From the NCBI GenBank assembly GCA_026122225.1, contig JANEZZ010001902.1:806001-870000 (forward strand): 64,000 nt of DNA, read 5' to 3'. A program made the translations under genes and the position numbers. Below the pieces are notes generated by a model, which made no database searches, was not told where the DNA came from, and saw nothing but the letters and a program-made list of their open reading frames with translations. The DNA comes from Heloderma charlesbogerti. Its lineage: Eukaryota > Chordata > Lepidosauria > Squamata > Helodermatidae. Positions 26,111 through 38,100 of this stretch are shown one piece after another. Positions within the stretch are counted from its first letter, which is position 1. The number at the start of each line of letters is the position of its first letter.

Positions 26111-29100
26111 TGCTTGGCGCAGGCACGGGGGACCGGCGCGTGTGCTTCAGGCTCGGGAGAGCTTCCACCCGATCCTAACCCGTGCTTACTCGAAAGTGAG
26201 CCCCCTTGGTTTCTGCGGGTCTTACTTCCAAGTAAAGGACGCTTGAGGTTTTCCGCCTCTGTGACCGATTATGCAGAGGACGGTGGCTGCGCGTATATGC
26301 GCATTTTATACCAGCCTTCCCCAACCCGCTGCTCTTTAGATGTGTTGGACTACAACTCCCATAATCCCCCAGCCATGGGATTATGGGAGTTGTAGCCCAA
26401 CACAACTGTAGGGCAGCGGGTTGGGAAAGGCTATTTTACATCAATAATCTCTTTTGGCTTTTGATCTATTGTACGCTACACACACACTGTCACTCACACC
26501 CATACAACATACACACAAACATTTATGTTGTCTCGTGCCATGGTTGCCATTCTCAGTCTTCTTAGTAGCTTTTTTTTTTGGTACATTGCAAAACATGAAT
26601 TCAGGATGCAACGGATTTGTTGTGTCTCCAGCATGTCATTCTAAGTAAATGTGCTCCTAATTTCATGCATACATAAATATGCTGATAGTTTCATGCATTG
26701 CTAGCCTGATGGGAGTGTGTTTATTTGTCCCTAGAGTTGGAAGAAAAAGCTTGTCAGGCAGCCCTGTATGCTTCTTCCTAAGAACCTGGGGAGGTGAAGT
26801 AGAATTTACCAGATGTAAGGTTCCAATATAAGGCAGGTCATGGGATGAGAATGGCATGATCACTTGATATCTTTGAAAACCAGGTTGTATCTTACCTTGG
26901 ACAGAGTAAGCAGACACTCTGTAGCGCATACATGGAAATTGATTTTAGAAAAGGTGGTGAATAAAGATAAATGTATGGATGGAGACTTTCCACAGCTCCT
27001 TTCTTCTTTCTTCTAAAGAATAATATTGATCCCCTCTGGAAATTCTAGGGAGCTAATGTGGGATGTGCCATAGATCTACTCAGGTCTTGTTTTCAATTGG
27101 GAAGGGTTGTACTGGAAATATATTGCTGGGGGAGTTTTATACGCCTTAAAAGAAGTGGCATGTGGGGGCACTTATTTCCAAGAACTGATAATGGATTTTT
27201 AGAGCAAATGTATGTATATGAGTGTGGGAAGTGGTTGGATAGAGAGCCTGTGTCACTCTACCCCAACGTAATACTTGTTTTGTTGTTGTTGCCAGCTGCA
27301 ACAACAGGGATAAGCTTTTAAGGGCACAATCCTATGCATGTTTAGACAGAAAAAAGTCCCAGCATTCCCCAGCTAGCCAGACTTTTTTCTATCTAAACAT
27401 GCACAGGATTGCAACGTAAGTATATTTTTGTGCTGCTTATGTTTTGAATCTGAAATAGAGAAACCCACTTTTACTGACATCATTGTTAAGCAATGTTATC
27501 AGATAAATACTTTGCTGAAAGCATCTATAGCAGAACTTAGGACCTTGATGGGGATAATATACCTAGAATTTTGGACGTTTTATATAGCAAAAAAAAAGGG
27601 TACTAATTGGATTGTATGAAATGGAACTAAACTAATATTTATTTTTAGAATCAGGTGCTGTATTCACATTTGGGAAAAGCAAATTCGCGGAAAATGTGCC
27701 TAGCAAGTTTTGGTTTAAAAATGACAAGCCTTCGCACATATCATGTGGAGATGAACATACTTCTGTTGTAACAGGTTAGTGTTAAGAGTTTAAGGACTGT
27801 GTTTTGCAATATCCAGCTTTCCATACCAGGGTTTTATCACTATCTCTGTAGCATCATCGCAGGAAAATGTATTGATACATTTGTAGATGTTAGAAACATT
27901 TCTTTGTGAGATTAACCTGGTAAAGGTTGATGACAAGGCTCAGTCCTGAGGATAGCCCTGGATATTACACAGATGTGGTGACAGATGAAGCATGGTGACT
28001 TGTGCTTCCTGTTTATATGAAGTGGAAGTTCAGATATCTCCCCATGCTGAGATGTATGAGTGTTACATGCATCTCCCTTGTCTTCAAACACATACCCTTA
28101 AAAGATACCATACAAAGAAGTATAGTTTATTTACTTGTCTCTTGAATAAAGATACATGCTTAAAGTAGTCTATAATTCTGTTAAATGTTTTGTTTATCAA
28201 ATTTTATTCCACATTTTCTCTCATCAAGAGTTACCAGAGCAGCCATTTCATCTATGAGTAGCTATAATTCTATGTTTGCCTTCGTTTGTAATTGACTATT
28301 CATTGCAATGTATGATACCTATATATTTTTGTGGCATGGCAAATGGTCAGTTGAAGTAATTCCATTATGTCAGATTATCTTAAAACAAATACAGCGATGG
28401 TCACTTATTTTCTTCCATCTCTGTATTCTGTAGAAAATGGTAAACTCTATATGTTTGGAAGCAACAACTGGGGACAACTAGGGTTTGGAACAAAGAATAC
28501 CATCAACAAGCCAACTTGTGTGAAAGGTTTGTCTTACATATTTGGCTTTATAATAAATGTTGTAAGGCGCTCTGATGTCACTCCAGATTTCTAAAGAAAA
28601 TGCAGGGTGTTTTTAGATCTCCCCTCACTTCGAGATTTGACGTTTTTGCCAATCCGGGTTGTTGTTTTTCAAGCTGTATAGAAAAAATCTGTTTGAAGAT
28701 TTCTTTTATGTCCATCCTGTACATGAGGACACTTGCTTTTTCCTGTAGTTTAAACTCAGAGGATGAGCAGTGAGAAAGAGTAAGGCTGGGGCAATTTTTG
28801 GCAGTGAAAACTTAAGCAAAGTCCATCAGCTCTGTTTTCAGCGATAGTAAAAGAATTAGGGCTGTATCCAACAGTGTCATTCCACTAGCGCAAAGGATGT
28901 GCTAGCTGAAACTAAGTTCACAAATATGCGCAAGGAGAGAATCCAACTGAAGTTCTCCTTCTGCAGCTGCTTGCATATCTTAGGTTTACAAAGTGGTTTG
29001 CTAGCATTTGCACAATGGGAAAAGGCAGCAGAGCTCTGCTAGTGCAGGTGTTTGTTCAGTTAACAGTCCATTGGATTTAAGTCTTAGAGCACAAGCCCTG

Positions 29101-32100
29101 TGGAGTTTAACAGGACTTACGCTCAGGTAAGCGTGTATAGGATTGCTGCCTTAATGATCCATTTTTATGATTCAGGTATAGTTTGAAAATCCAGTATATT
29201 CTTGTTGCAACTTCCCATTTTGTCTCTGATATATGATTAGATGACTCCATAAAGGTTGTAAAGCTAGCACTGAACACATTTGACAGTGATAACTTTTAGA
29301 ATGGTAATCGCTGTGTCTTTAATCCATAGCTTTAAAACCAGAAAAAGTAAAACTAGCTGCCTGTGGGAGAAACCACACTTTGATTTATACAGGTATGTAA
29401 TTTATGTTGTTTATGCATCAAATATTTTTGTATGGCAGCTTTCTGCAGGCATCCTAGGGAATAGCCTAGACTTGTTAACAAATCATCCAGTTAATATGAA
29501 CATATGATGCTGCTTTATACTGAGCCAGGCAACTGGTCCATCTGGCCTGAAATGGTCTGCTCTGACTGGCAGCAGCTCCCCAAGGTCTAAGATGTATATA
29601 ATTGTTAATAATAATAGGGATTACGGAGAGGGACTTTTTGGTGGCTCTGAAACTCTCTTCTGATGGCAGCTCTCTCACTTCTCCTCTAAAGGCCTTCTGC
29701 AAGATGATAAAACCCTTCCTTTTAACAAGGCATTTGGGTTGTGAACTGCTGTCTTAACTTAGCTTTTAGCTGTCTCTGGTTGGAGCTGTTTTCCGTTACT
29801 TTTTGCTGCTGTTATAATATTCTAATTGCCTTAATATAATATTTTATTGCTTTAAGGTACAACCCTGTGGATGTTTAGAGAGAAAAATGTCCCTCAGTTC
29901 CCACGCTAGTTGGGGAAAGCTGGGAGTTGTAGGTTTTTTTGTCCTAATGTGTATGAGATTGCACCTTAATTTGAGATACCTGGGATTGAACCTGGACCAT
30001 ATGCCTGCAGTACCATATGCCGGCATATGCCTCATGGCCCTCCCTAATGTTCACTGAATAATTTTTCAGGTATCCTTTGTAGAGCAGAATATCTGAAAAT
30101 GCATCTTGAACAAGATCTTGCTAGCAGTGGCCAACCTGTTCATTGTGGTTAATCTAAATAAACAACTGGAGTCACAGATCTTTCTGTTGTTCGGGTAGCA
30201 GCAATGATGTTTTTCATCCTCCTAAGATGGAAGCATGCAAGGTGCTTTTATTGATACATTCTTGCAATGCGCTCTCTCTCTCTCTCTTTATACACACACA
30301 CACACACACACTTCTCCCTTATCACAGAAAGCTTGAATCTTTTCAGTAATGCTGTGAAATGAACAATTTTGAAAATGTTTGAACAAGATCTGTATCCTAG
30401 TATTCTTAGTCTGCATTCCCACGTAAATTATGAGCAGTTGTCATTAGAACATAAATGTATTTTAAACTGGATTAAGAGTGTCAGGTTAAACATGTTGCAG
30501 CTAATTAATTTTATGGTCCTCATTAACATTTGTGGTTTGCATGTTTGAACAATGTTATAGTTAATTAAGCCTGGCTTGAGCACACATGCTAATTGACTAA
30601 TTGCTAACTAACCCTTTACCTTATGACATATACGCACAATCTGGTAGTGTCTAGCCTGATACCTTCAGCAAATACTAAGCAAAAAGCTTAGGCTGGTATA
30701 CCAACTACGCCCTTATCTGGACAGAGATAGCCTAGCTACAGTTATCCATGCTCTGATAACTTCTCGTCTGGATTACTGCAATGCGTTATACGTGGGGCTG
30801 CCTTTGAAAACGGTCCAGAAACTTCAGCTGGTCCAAAATAGGGCAGCAAGATTGTTAACAGGGACTGGCCTGCGAGCTCATATTACGCCAGTACTTTTCC
30901 AGCTGCACTGGCTGCCAGTCCATTTCCGGGCCCGATTCAAAGTGCTGGTGTTAACATTCAAAGCCCTTAATGGCTTGGGGCCAGGTTACCTGAAGGATCG
31001 CCTCCTCCCATATGTGCCTGCCCGGACCTTAAGATCGTCATCAGCGGCCCTTCTCCATGAGCCCCTGCCAAAGGAAGTGAGGCGGGTGGCTACTAGGAGG
31101 AGGGCTTTTTCTGTTGTGGCACCCCGGCTCTGGAATGAGCTCCCTAGTGAGGTTCGCCTGGCACCTACATTGTATTCCTTTCAGCGCCAGGTGAAGACCT
31201 TTTTATTTTCCCAGGCATTTTAGCATTTTAGCTTTCTAAATTTTTATCTTTGTTGTTTTAAATCTGTATTTTAAACTCCTGCACTGCTGCTAGGTTTTAT
31301 TATGGTTGTATTGTTATATTGTGGTTTTAATGTTCTATATATTTTAAATTGTTTTATTGTGTGTTGTTTGGTTTTAATTTTTGTGAACTGCCCAGAGAGC
31401 TTCGGCTATTGGGCGGTATAGAAATAAATAAATAAATAAATACTATGTAACTTTACAGGATTGCAGCCTATTGTCATGATCTAGAAGGATCAATAAACAT
31501 ATATGCAAATAATAGTATGCACATAGTTGAGGTTTGCCCCTTCTCTCTGGAGAAGGGAGGAGGAGGGAGTCCATATTTCCAAGATGATCTCTTGCAAACT
31601 ACACTTTGCAGGAAAACAGCATTATGTCTGCACTGGGCCTTAGTAGTGATCTGCTAAACTAAGCCTGGTTACTCCCTTCTTGATCAGATCCCTAGTGCTG
31701 GGTGACAATCTTATTTTTTGTGTGTGGCACAATTGGACAAGAACTTCTGTAGTAGGAGCCCTGTTTAATGAGGTGAATAGGCCTTGTGCACAAGCACCCA
31801 AGTTCAATGGGGCTGGTGCAGGAGTGCTCCATGGATGAGAGGCATAACCTTATATGCACAAACACTATGACAATAAGAGAGCATATAACAGAATGTGTTA
31901 TGAATACAGAGTGCCAAATTGCAAGTGTAATAAACCATCAGAAATTATTCCACCCTCTTTGTTAATAACATCATGAGTTATTTTCTTTGTATTCTTTTTT
32001 GTCCAGCAAACTAGCGACATGCCTTTCAGTATGATAGGCTGTATTTTCCTAAAAGTGAAATAAGGCAGTTGGTTGAACAGAGAGGAGGAAATAGACGGGA

Positions 32101-35100
32101 CTGAGAGCAGGTCCCATCTATTTAGCTACACCCCACCATATCTACTGGGCAGGAAGTGGGGAGTAGATCCTTGTCTGGATGGTGGTAGGAGGGAAATTCT
32201 TGCATGTCCTCACTCTCCTGTCTATGGGTTGTTATTAGAGTGGACTGAGCAAGGGACAGGTTTGCAGACTGGCCCTGGATTTTCCATAGTTATCTCACTT
32301 GTAGCTGTGATTAAGAATCCCTTGTTAATCCCCCTAACCTATAGCTAGATTCAGGATGGTAGGTCCATCCACTTCCTTCCACACCATCTTCCAAACTTGG
32401 CTCCTAGTTTGGTTGCAAAATGTTGAAAACACTACCTATAGCTGCCATGCCAAAAACACTATCCTGGAGAAAGGGAAACAAAATCCACCTCCCCAGAGCA
32501 GCTCCAGAGTTGTGTGTGTATTTGACATTTCACTTTTCCACTCTCCCAGACCAGTAGCTGACAACCTCCTTTACCATCTCTGCCTCATTCCCGAGCCAGC
32601 TCCTAGCTGGGGTAGTGGGAAGGATAAGTGTTTGAAATAAATTCTTCCCCCTTTCCAATTCTGAAGGTGTCTTCTGGAGCAGAGGAAGACTCTGCATCAG
32701 TGCATATTGTCTGCCTCCTCCTCCTCTCCTTAAGGTGGGTTGGCTTACAGAAGAGGGAAGGATTTGTTTCAACTATAAGGTAGCAGTTGGCTTGAAGGGA
32801 GCAGGCTTGTCCCCCTCCATTCTCCCCAGCTTTGAGGTTGTTGTGGGGAGTATAGAAAACTGATTGCCCCTTTTCCCTTCTTATCTCAAAGCTGAGTTCC
32901 ATGGAGTGGTGGGGAATCAATGTGCCTCCTTGAAACCAGTTCCTAACTTTCAATGTTTTGGTCCCATTCAGAATGTCCCCCCCACACACACACTGTGGTT
33001 TGAGGCTATTATTTATTCTATAGGCACTATAAACGAGTATATCCAAGTTTCTTTTTATTCTGTATAGGAGTGAAGGAATAAAAACATAAATCAGTCCTAT
33101 TTTTAGATATTTCCACCCTTGAGCAAAAACTGCTTTTACTGTTTTATGCATGTTCCTGCAGTATACTTTTGCAAAGCAGAAATCCACTGTGCCTCAAAGA
33201 TTCCAAAGACATTAGACAGTAATTTCTACAGGTAGGCATTGAACAAGTGAGGGCAACAGAGATCAACTTTTTGTGCATTGAAGAAAATAAACATGGACTA
33301 GCTTGATCTGAGGGTTTTTGTTTCTGTGTTTTTCTGTTGCTTGAAATGAGAGTGTGCTTTACTCTACATGTGCTTTTCTGTGTGCAGAACAAGGAAATGT
33401 ATATGCTGCTGGAGGTAACAGTGAAGGGCAGTTGGGATTAGGTGACACAGAGGAAAGAAGCGTATTTCATCTAATTAGTTTTTTTACCAACCAGCACAAG
33501 ATCAAACAGCTGGCAGCTGGATCCTACACATCAGCAGCGCTAACTGGTGAGCCGAACAGCTAACAGGAATGTTATGGCAAAGGGGAAATCTATTTTTGAG
33601 GGCTTTGATGGTTTCCATTTGGCATTTCCGGAAGCCTGAAATCAAAATTATTGTGCATATCCAAGGTCAAATATTTGTAACAGTACATTATAAGTATAGT
33701 GTAAGAATGCAAACACTCAACAACTTGATATGGAGTTTCAGCAACATCCCTACTTGGTTCTTAGTTCCTGGCTAATAGCTGCAGCATTGAACAATTTGCT
33801 TTGATAAACTTAATTCTTTTGAGGATGTCCTTCCCTATATTTACCAGATAGTCGTAGAATTTTAGGGAACTAATTTCAGAGATTCCAAATATTATAAACC
33901 TATTAAGGTTCATAATAGCATATATTTACTTGCAAGTGTGTCGTCGCAGTTTTTTTTAGTTAGGACAGTTTTTTTAGTAATGTGACAGTCTGACCACCCT
34001 AGTCTACTAGTTTTCAATGAGAAAACTAGTTTTCAATGAGAACCTGCTTACTTGATCCTTGCCCATCTTGGCTCATTATGGGCTGCAGAGAGAGACTGGG
34101 TGAGGGGATCAGGGCAGTGGTGAACGCCTCCCTTGAGGAGGGAGTGATGCCATCAGCCCTCAAGGAGGCAGTGATAAGACCGCTCTTAAAGAAGCCCTCC
34201 TTGGATCCTCAAGTTTTGAACAACTTTCGCCCAGTCTCAAATCTGCCATTTTTGGGCAAGGTGATTGAGCGGGTGGTGGCGGTGCAGTTGAAGGCACACT
34301 TGGAAGAAACTGATTATCTAGACCCATTTCAGTCGGGCTTCAGGCTTGGGCATGGGACAGAAATGGCCTTGGTTGCCTTGGTAGATGATATGAGGAGGGC
34401 TCTGGATAGGGGTGAATGCTCCTTCCTTGTTCTCCTCGACCTCTCAGCGGCTTTTGATACCGTTGACCATGGTATCCTCCTGGACCGCCTGGAGGGGTTG
34501 GGCATTGGGGACACCATATTGTGGTGGTTCTGGTCCTTCATCTCCGGCAGGTACCAGAGGGTAGCACTGGGAGAGGAGGTTTCGGACCCGTGGCCACTTA
34601 CTTGTGGGGTGCCACAGGGTTCCATCCTCTCCCCGATGCTTTTTAACATCTATGTGAAGCCACTGGGGGCTATCATCAGGAGGTCTGGGGTGCAGTGTCA
34701 TCAATATGTGGATGACACGCATATCTACCTCTCATTCAAATCTTCACCAAGGTTGGCTGTAGAATCCCTGACCAAATGTCTGGAGACGGTGAGTGGCTGG
34801 ATGGGGAGGAATAAGCTGAAGCTGAACCCTGACAAGACCGAGGTACTTTTGGTGGGAGACAAGAGGAGGTTGGGGGATGTTGACCTGGTGTTGAATGGGG
34901 TACGGCTATCCTTGAAAGACCAGGTCCGCAGCCTGGGGGTCATTTTGGACTCCCAGCTGTCCATGGAGGCTCAGGTGTCAGCTGTGAGCCGGACAGCGCT
35001 GTATCAACTCCATCTGATACGGCGGCTGCGCCCCTTCCTTCCCGACCATCTGCTCCCATTGGTAGTACATGCCCTGGTCTCCTCTCGTTTAGACTACTGT

Positions 35101-38100
35101 AATGCGCTCTACGTGGGCTTACCCTTGAAGATGGTTCAGAAACTGCAGCTGGTACAGAACGCGGCGGCTCGCCTGATTAAAGGCAACCGCCGGCAAGACC
35201 ACATCACTCCAGTGCTGAAGGAGTTGCACTGGTTACCAGTTGTTTTCCGGGCCAAATTAAAGGTGTTGGTTTTGACCTTTAAAACCCTATATGGTTCCGG
35301 CCCAGCCTATCTTAAGGAGCACCTCCAGCAGCACCAGACAGGCTGCTTAACAAGATCAGCCTCGGATGGCCTTCTCTCTGTCCCATCAGCCAGGACAGCT
35401 AGACTGGTGGGGACGAGGGAGAGGGCCTTTTCTGTGGTGGCCCCCACTCTGTGGAACTCCCTCCCTAGGGAACTCTATCATGCCCCCTCTTTAATGAGCT
35501 TCCGTCGTGCATAAAAAACGTGGTTGTTCAGGCAGGCATTTGGGGTGGGTTAGGGTATTTTCGAAAATGTTTTTATTGTAGAATTTTATTGTTTTAAACT
35601 GTTTTATTGTATGCTGTACATCGCCCAGAGTGGCTGGGTGACCAGCCAGATGGGCGATTAATAAATTTAATAATAATAATAATAATAAATGCTTGTAAAT
35701 CATGTCCTTTTCTGTATAATATACTCCAGTTTCATTGCTGTCTGGTTTAAGAGAGAAATCATTTTAAACAGGAGGATATCACAGATAGCAATCTGCTTCC
35801 AGATCTAACTCACTGGTTCTGATGCCCAGTAGGAGGATCAGGCATGAAGTAGGGCTTTTGTTGTATTTCTGAACTTTAAGCCTCCCCCCAGCCCCTGCCA
35901 TCATGCTGTATTACAGCCATCCCCACCCATCCAGGGGACCTCTGGATGTGTTAGACTGCAACTTCCCAACGTCGGTGCTGGCTGGTTGCAATCCAACACA
36001 TCTGGAGGGCACCAGAATGAAGATAGTTGCTCTGATACAAGGTGGTTTTAAAATTCCTCTCCTCTAATCTCCTCAGGTTTAAAAAGTAATACAACTTCAA
36101 ATAACTTGGCTTTGGCTTCCATTTATAAACTCTTTCTCTTTTAAGAGGATGGACGGCTTTTTATGTGGGGAGACAATTCAGAAGGACAAATTGGCTTGGC
36201 AGATGAAACCAATGTGTGTGCTCCTCATCAAGTGGATGTTGGAAGGCCTGTTTCTTGGATCTCTTGTGGATATTACCACTCTGCCTTAATAACACGTAAG
36301 TGTGGAAGTTTAGAGATATACACAGATGTGGACGGACTGTCAAACAAATGCAGTCTCCTAGCATAGTTTGGGCTTAGGCCACATATTATTACTGGTTGAG
36401 ACTTTGGATTTGCGTGCTTTGCATGCAGATGGCCCCAGGTTCAATCCCCAGCATCTCCAGATAGAGTTGGAAAAACTCCTGCCTGAAACCCTGGAGAGCC
36501 ACTGCCAGTCAGTGTAGACAATATTCTTATTTATTATCCTCCCAAGACAGTGCACCACAATAAAACTTGCATAATAAAAACCAGTACAGTCATAAAAACA
36601 GTAAAAATAGCAACAATAACTCACATAATAAAAACTGACACAGTTATAAAAACAGCAACAGCAGCAAACATCCTAAAAAACAACAAACACCAGCCTGAGA
36701 AGAAAACCTATCACATAAAACTGCAGCTACAACCCAGTCCAATAAAACATAATCTGGGAAGGCCAGAGTAAAGTAGTAGGTTTTCAGGGCCTTCCTAAAA
36801 GCCCGCAATGATGGGGCCTGGCAGACCCCCAATGGCAACTTATTCCAGAGGTGTGGAGCCACTGCAGAGAAGGCTCTCTCTCATGTTCTTGTCCACCAAA
36901 CTGCCCTCACAGGTGGGCAAATGAGAAGGGCCTCTTTTTCTGATTTTAAAGTGCAGGCAGGCTGATATGAGTGAAGGCAGTCCATTAGGTAATTTGGTCC
37001 CAAACCATTTAGGCCTTTAAAGGTCAAAACCAGCACTTCAACTTGGGCTCAGAATACTGGACTAGATGGACCAATGGTCTGACTCAGTATAAGGCAACTT
37101 CCTATTTTCCCATGTCCCTAAATCTGGTGATGGGTCTGTGACTTGCAGAGCAATAATAAGTGGGGTTGAGGGGGAGTGAAGTGGTGGATTGTCTGCCACT
37201 TCCAAAGCCCTGCCGACTTGCGCTGGTGAGGTCACAACATAGTGCAAAGGCATTTTTTCTCCTCTTTGCCATATGAGTCTTAGTTTAATTTCTCCCCCTC
37301 CACGTTGCTTCCATGGGAAGGACATTAGTAACACCATTTCTGGGCTGGCATAGATGGGAGACACAATCCCAAGGCCTCCCCAGTAAACGGTTAGATCCAG
37401 TGGATTCATGGCTGCCTCCTAGACCACCCTGTTTTGTGGCTTTCCAGCAGCTACCTTTGGTGGTAGAATCATGACTGCAGAATTCTTAAGGGGTGTTACC
37501 CGAGGCTTCTGTGGTAGAGATGCCGTCTTGCTGGTGGAGCTCCTTTCTGCCAGTGGAGGGGCATCTCGGTGCCACCCTTACTTCCTCCAACCAGCGGATC
37601 TGGGGGTTAGGATTACACTGTTAAAAATAAAGTTTTGTTTAAAAAAGTTTAACTATAGTCCTAAGAGAAGGGTGCACTTGCCATGAAAGAAACATGCAAG
37701 AATAGATCTCAGATCCCTTTGCTCCTTCTGGTATTGGTCTCCATCTTGCTGCTTTGTTTTCTACAGGTGATGGGGAACTTTATACTTTCGGGGAGCCTGA
37801 AAATGGAAAACTCGGTTTGTCACCTGAGCAACTGCAAAACAACAAGGTTCCGCAACTTGTTTCTGGAATTTCCGGCAGGGTTAATAAGGTTGCCTGTGGA
37901 GGAGGACATACAGTAGCGCTTGCAGGTATTCAAGTGGAGCTTTTATTCTGATCTTTTATTCAGTGCTTCCTGCTCCTCCACTTGTGGGCTCTTAAGATAA
38001 TCCCCACCATGAAGACCTAGTGATGAATTTGCATGCTTTCATCTGTACACCCACATCCCTCTTAGCAAAGTTAATGCAGCATGTCAAAAAGGGCCTTTAG

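Larger units (their letters stand above)
25965..27648 (+). other. RPGR intron 1
   Basis: The first 150-200 bases are still CpG-rich. It contains two hairpin MITEs (26312 and 27322) and a CA-rich patch near 26480. The rest is unremarkable. Confidence 0.8.
29393..33387 (+). other. RPGR intron 4
   Basis: About 4 kb. The first half carries a SINE end, a MITE, a CT/CA microsatellite and an L2 fragment, listed separately. Positions 31450-33380 show no feature I can support; the open frames there have no family resemblance. Confidence 0.75.
33547..36145 (+). other. RPGR intron 5
   Basis: Dominated by the L2 LINE at 34020-35690, with a hairpin MITE at 35912. A 19-bp direct repeat of CTAGTTTTCAATGAGAA lies immediately before the LINE (about 34008-34042). 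Confidence 0.8.

Noticed and set aside
25829..26395. 188-codon frame across the RPGR start
   Set aside because: It reads through the exon 1 donor into intron 1; only 25937-25964 is supported as coding.
32603..33187. 194-codon minus-strand frame in RPGR intron 4
   Set aside because: No recognisable motif, no splice support and low-complexity composition; treated as chance.
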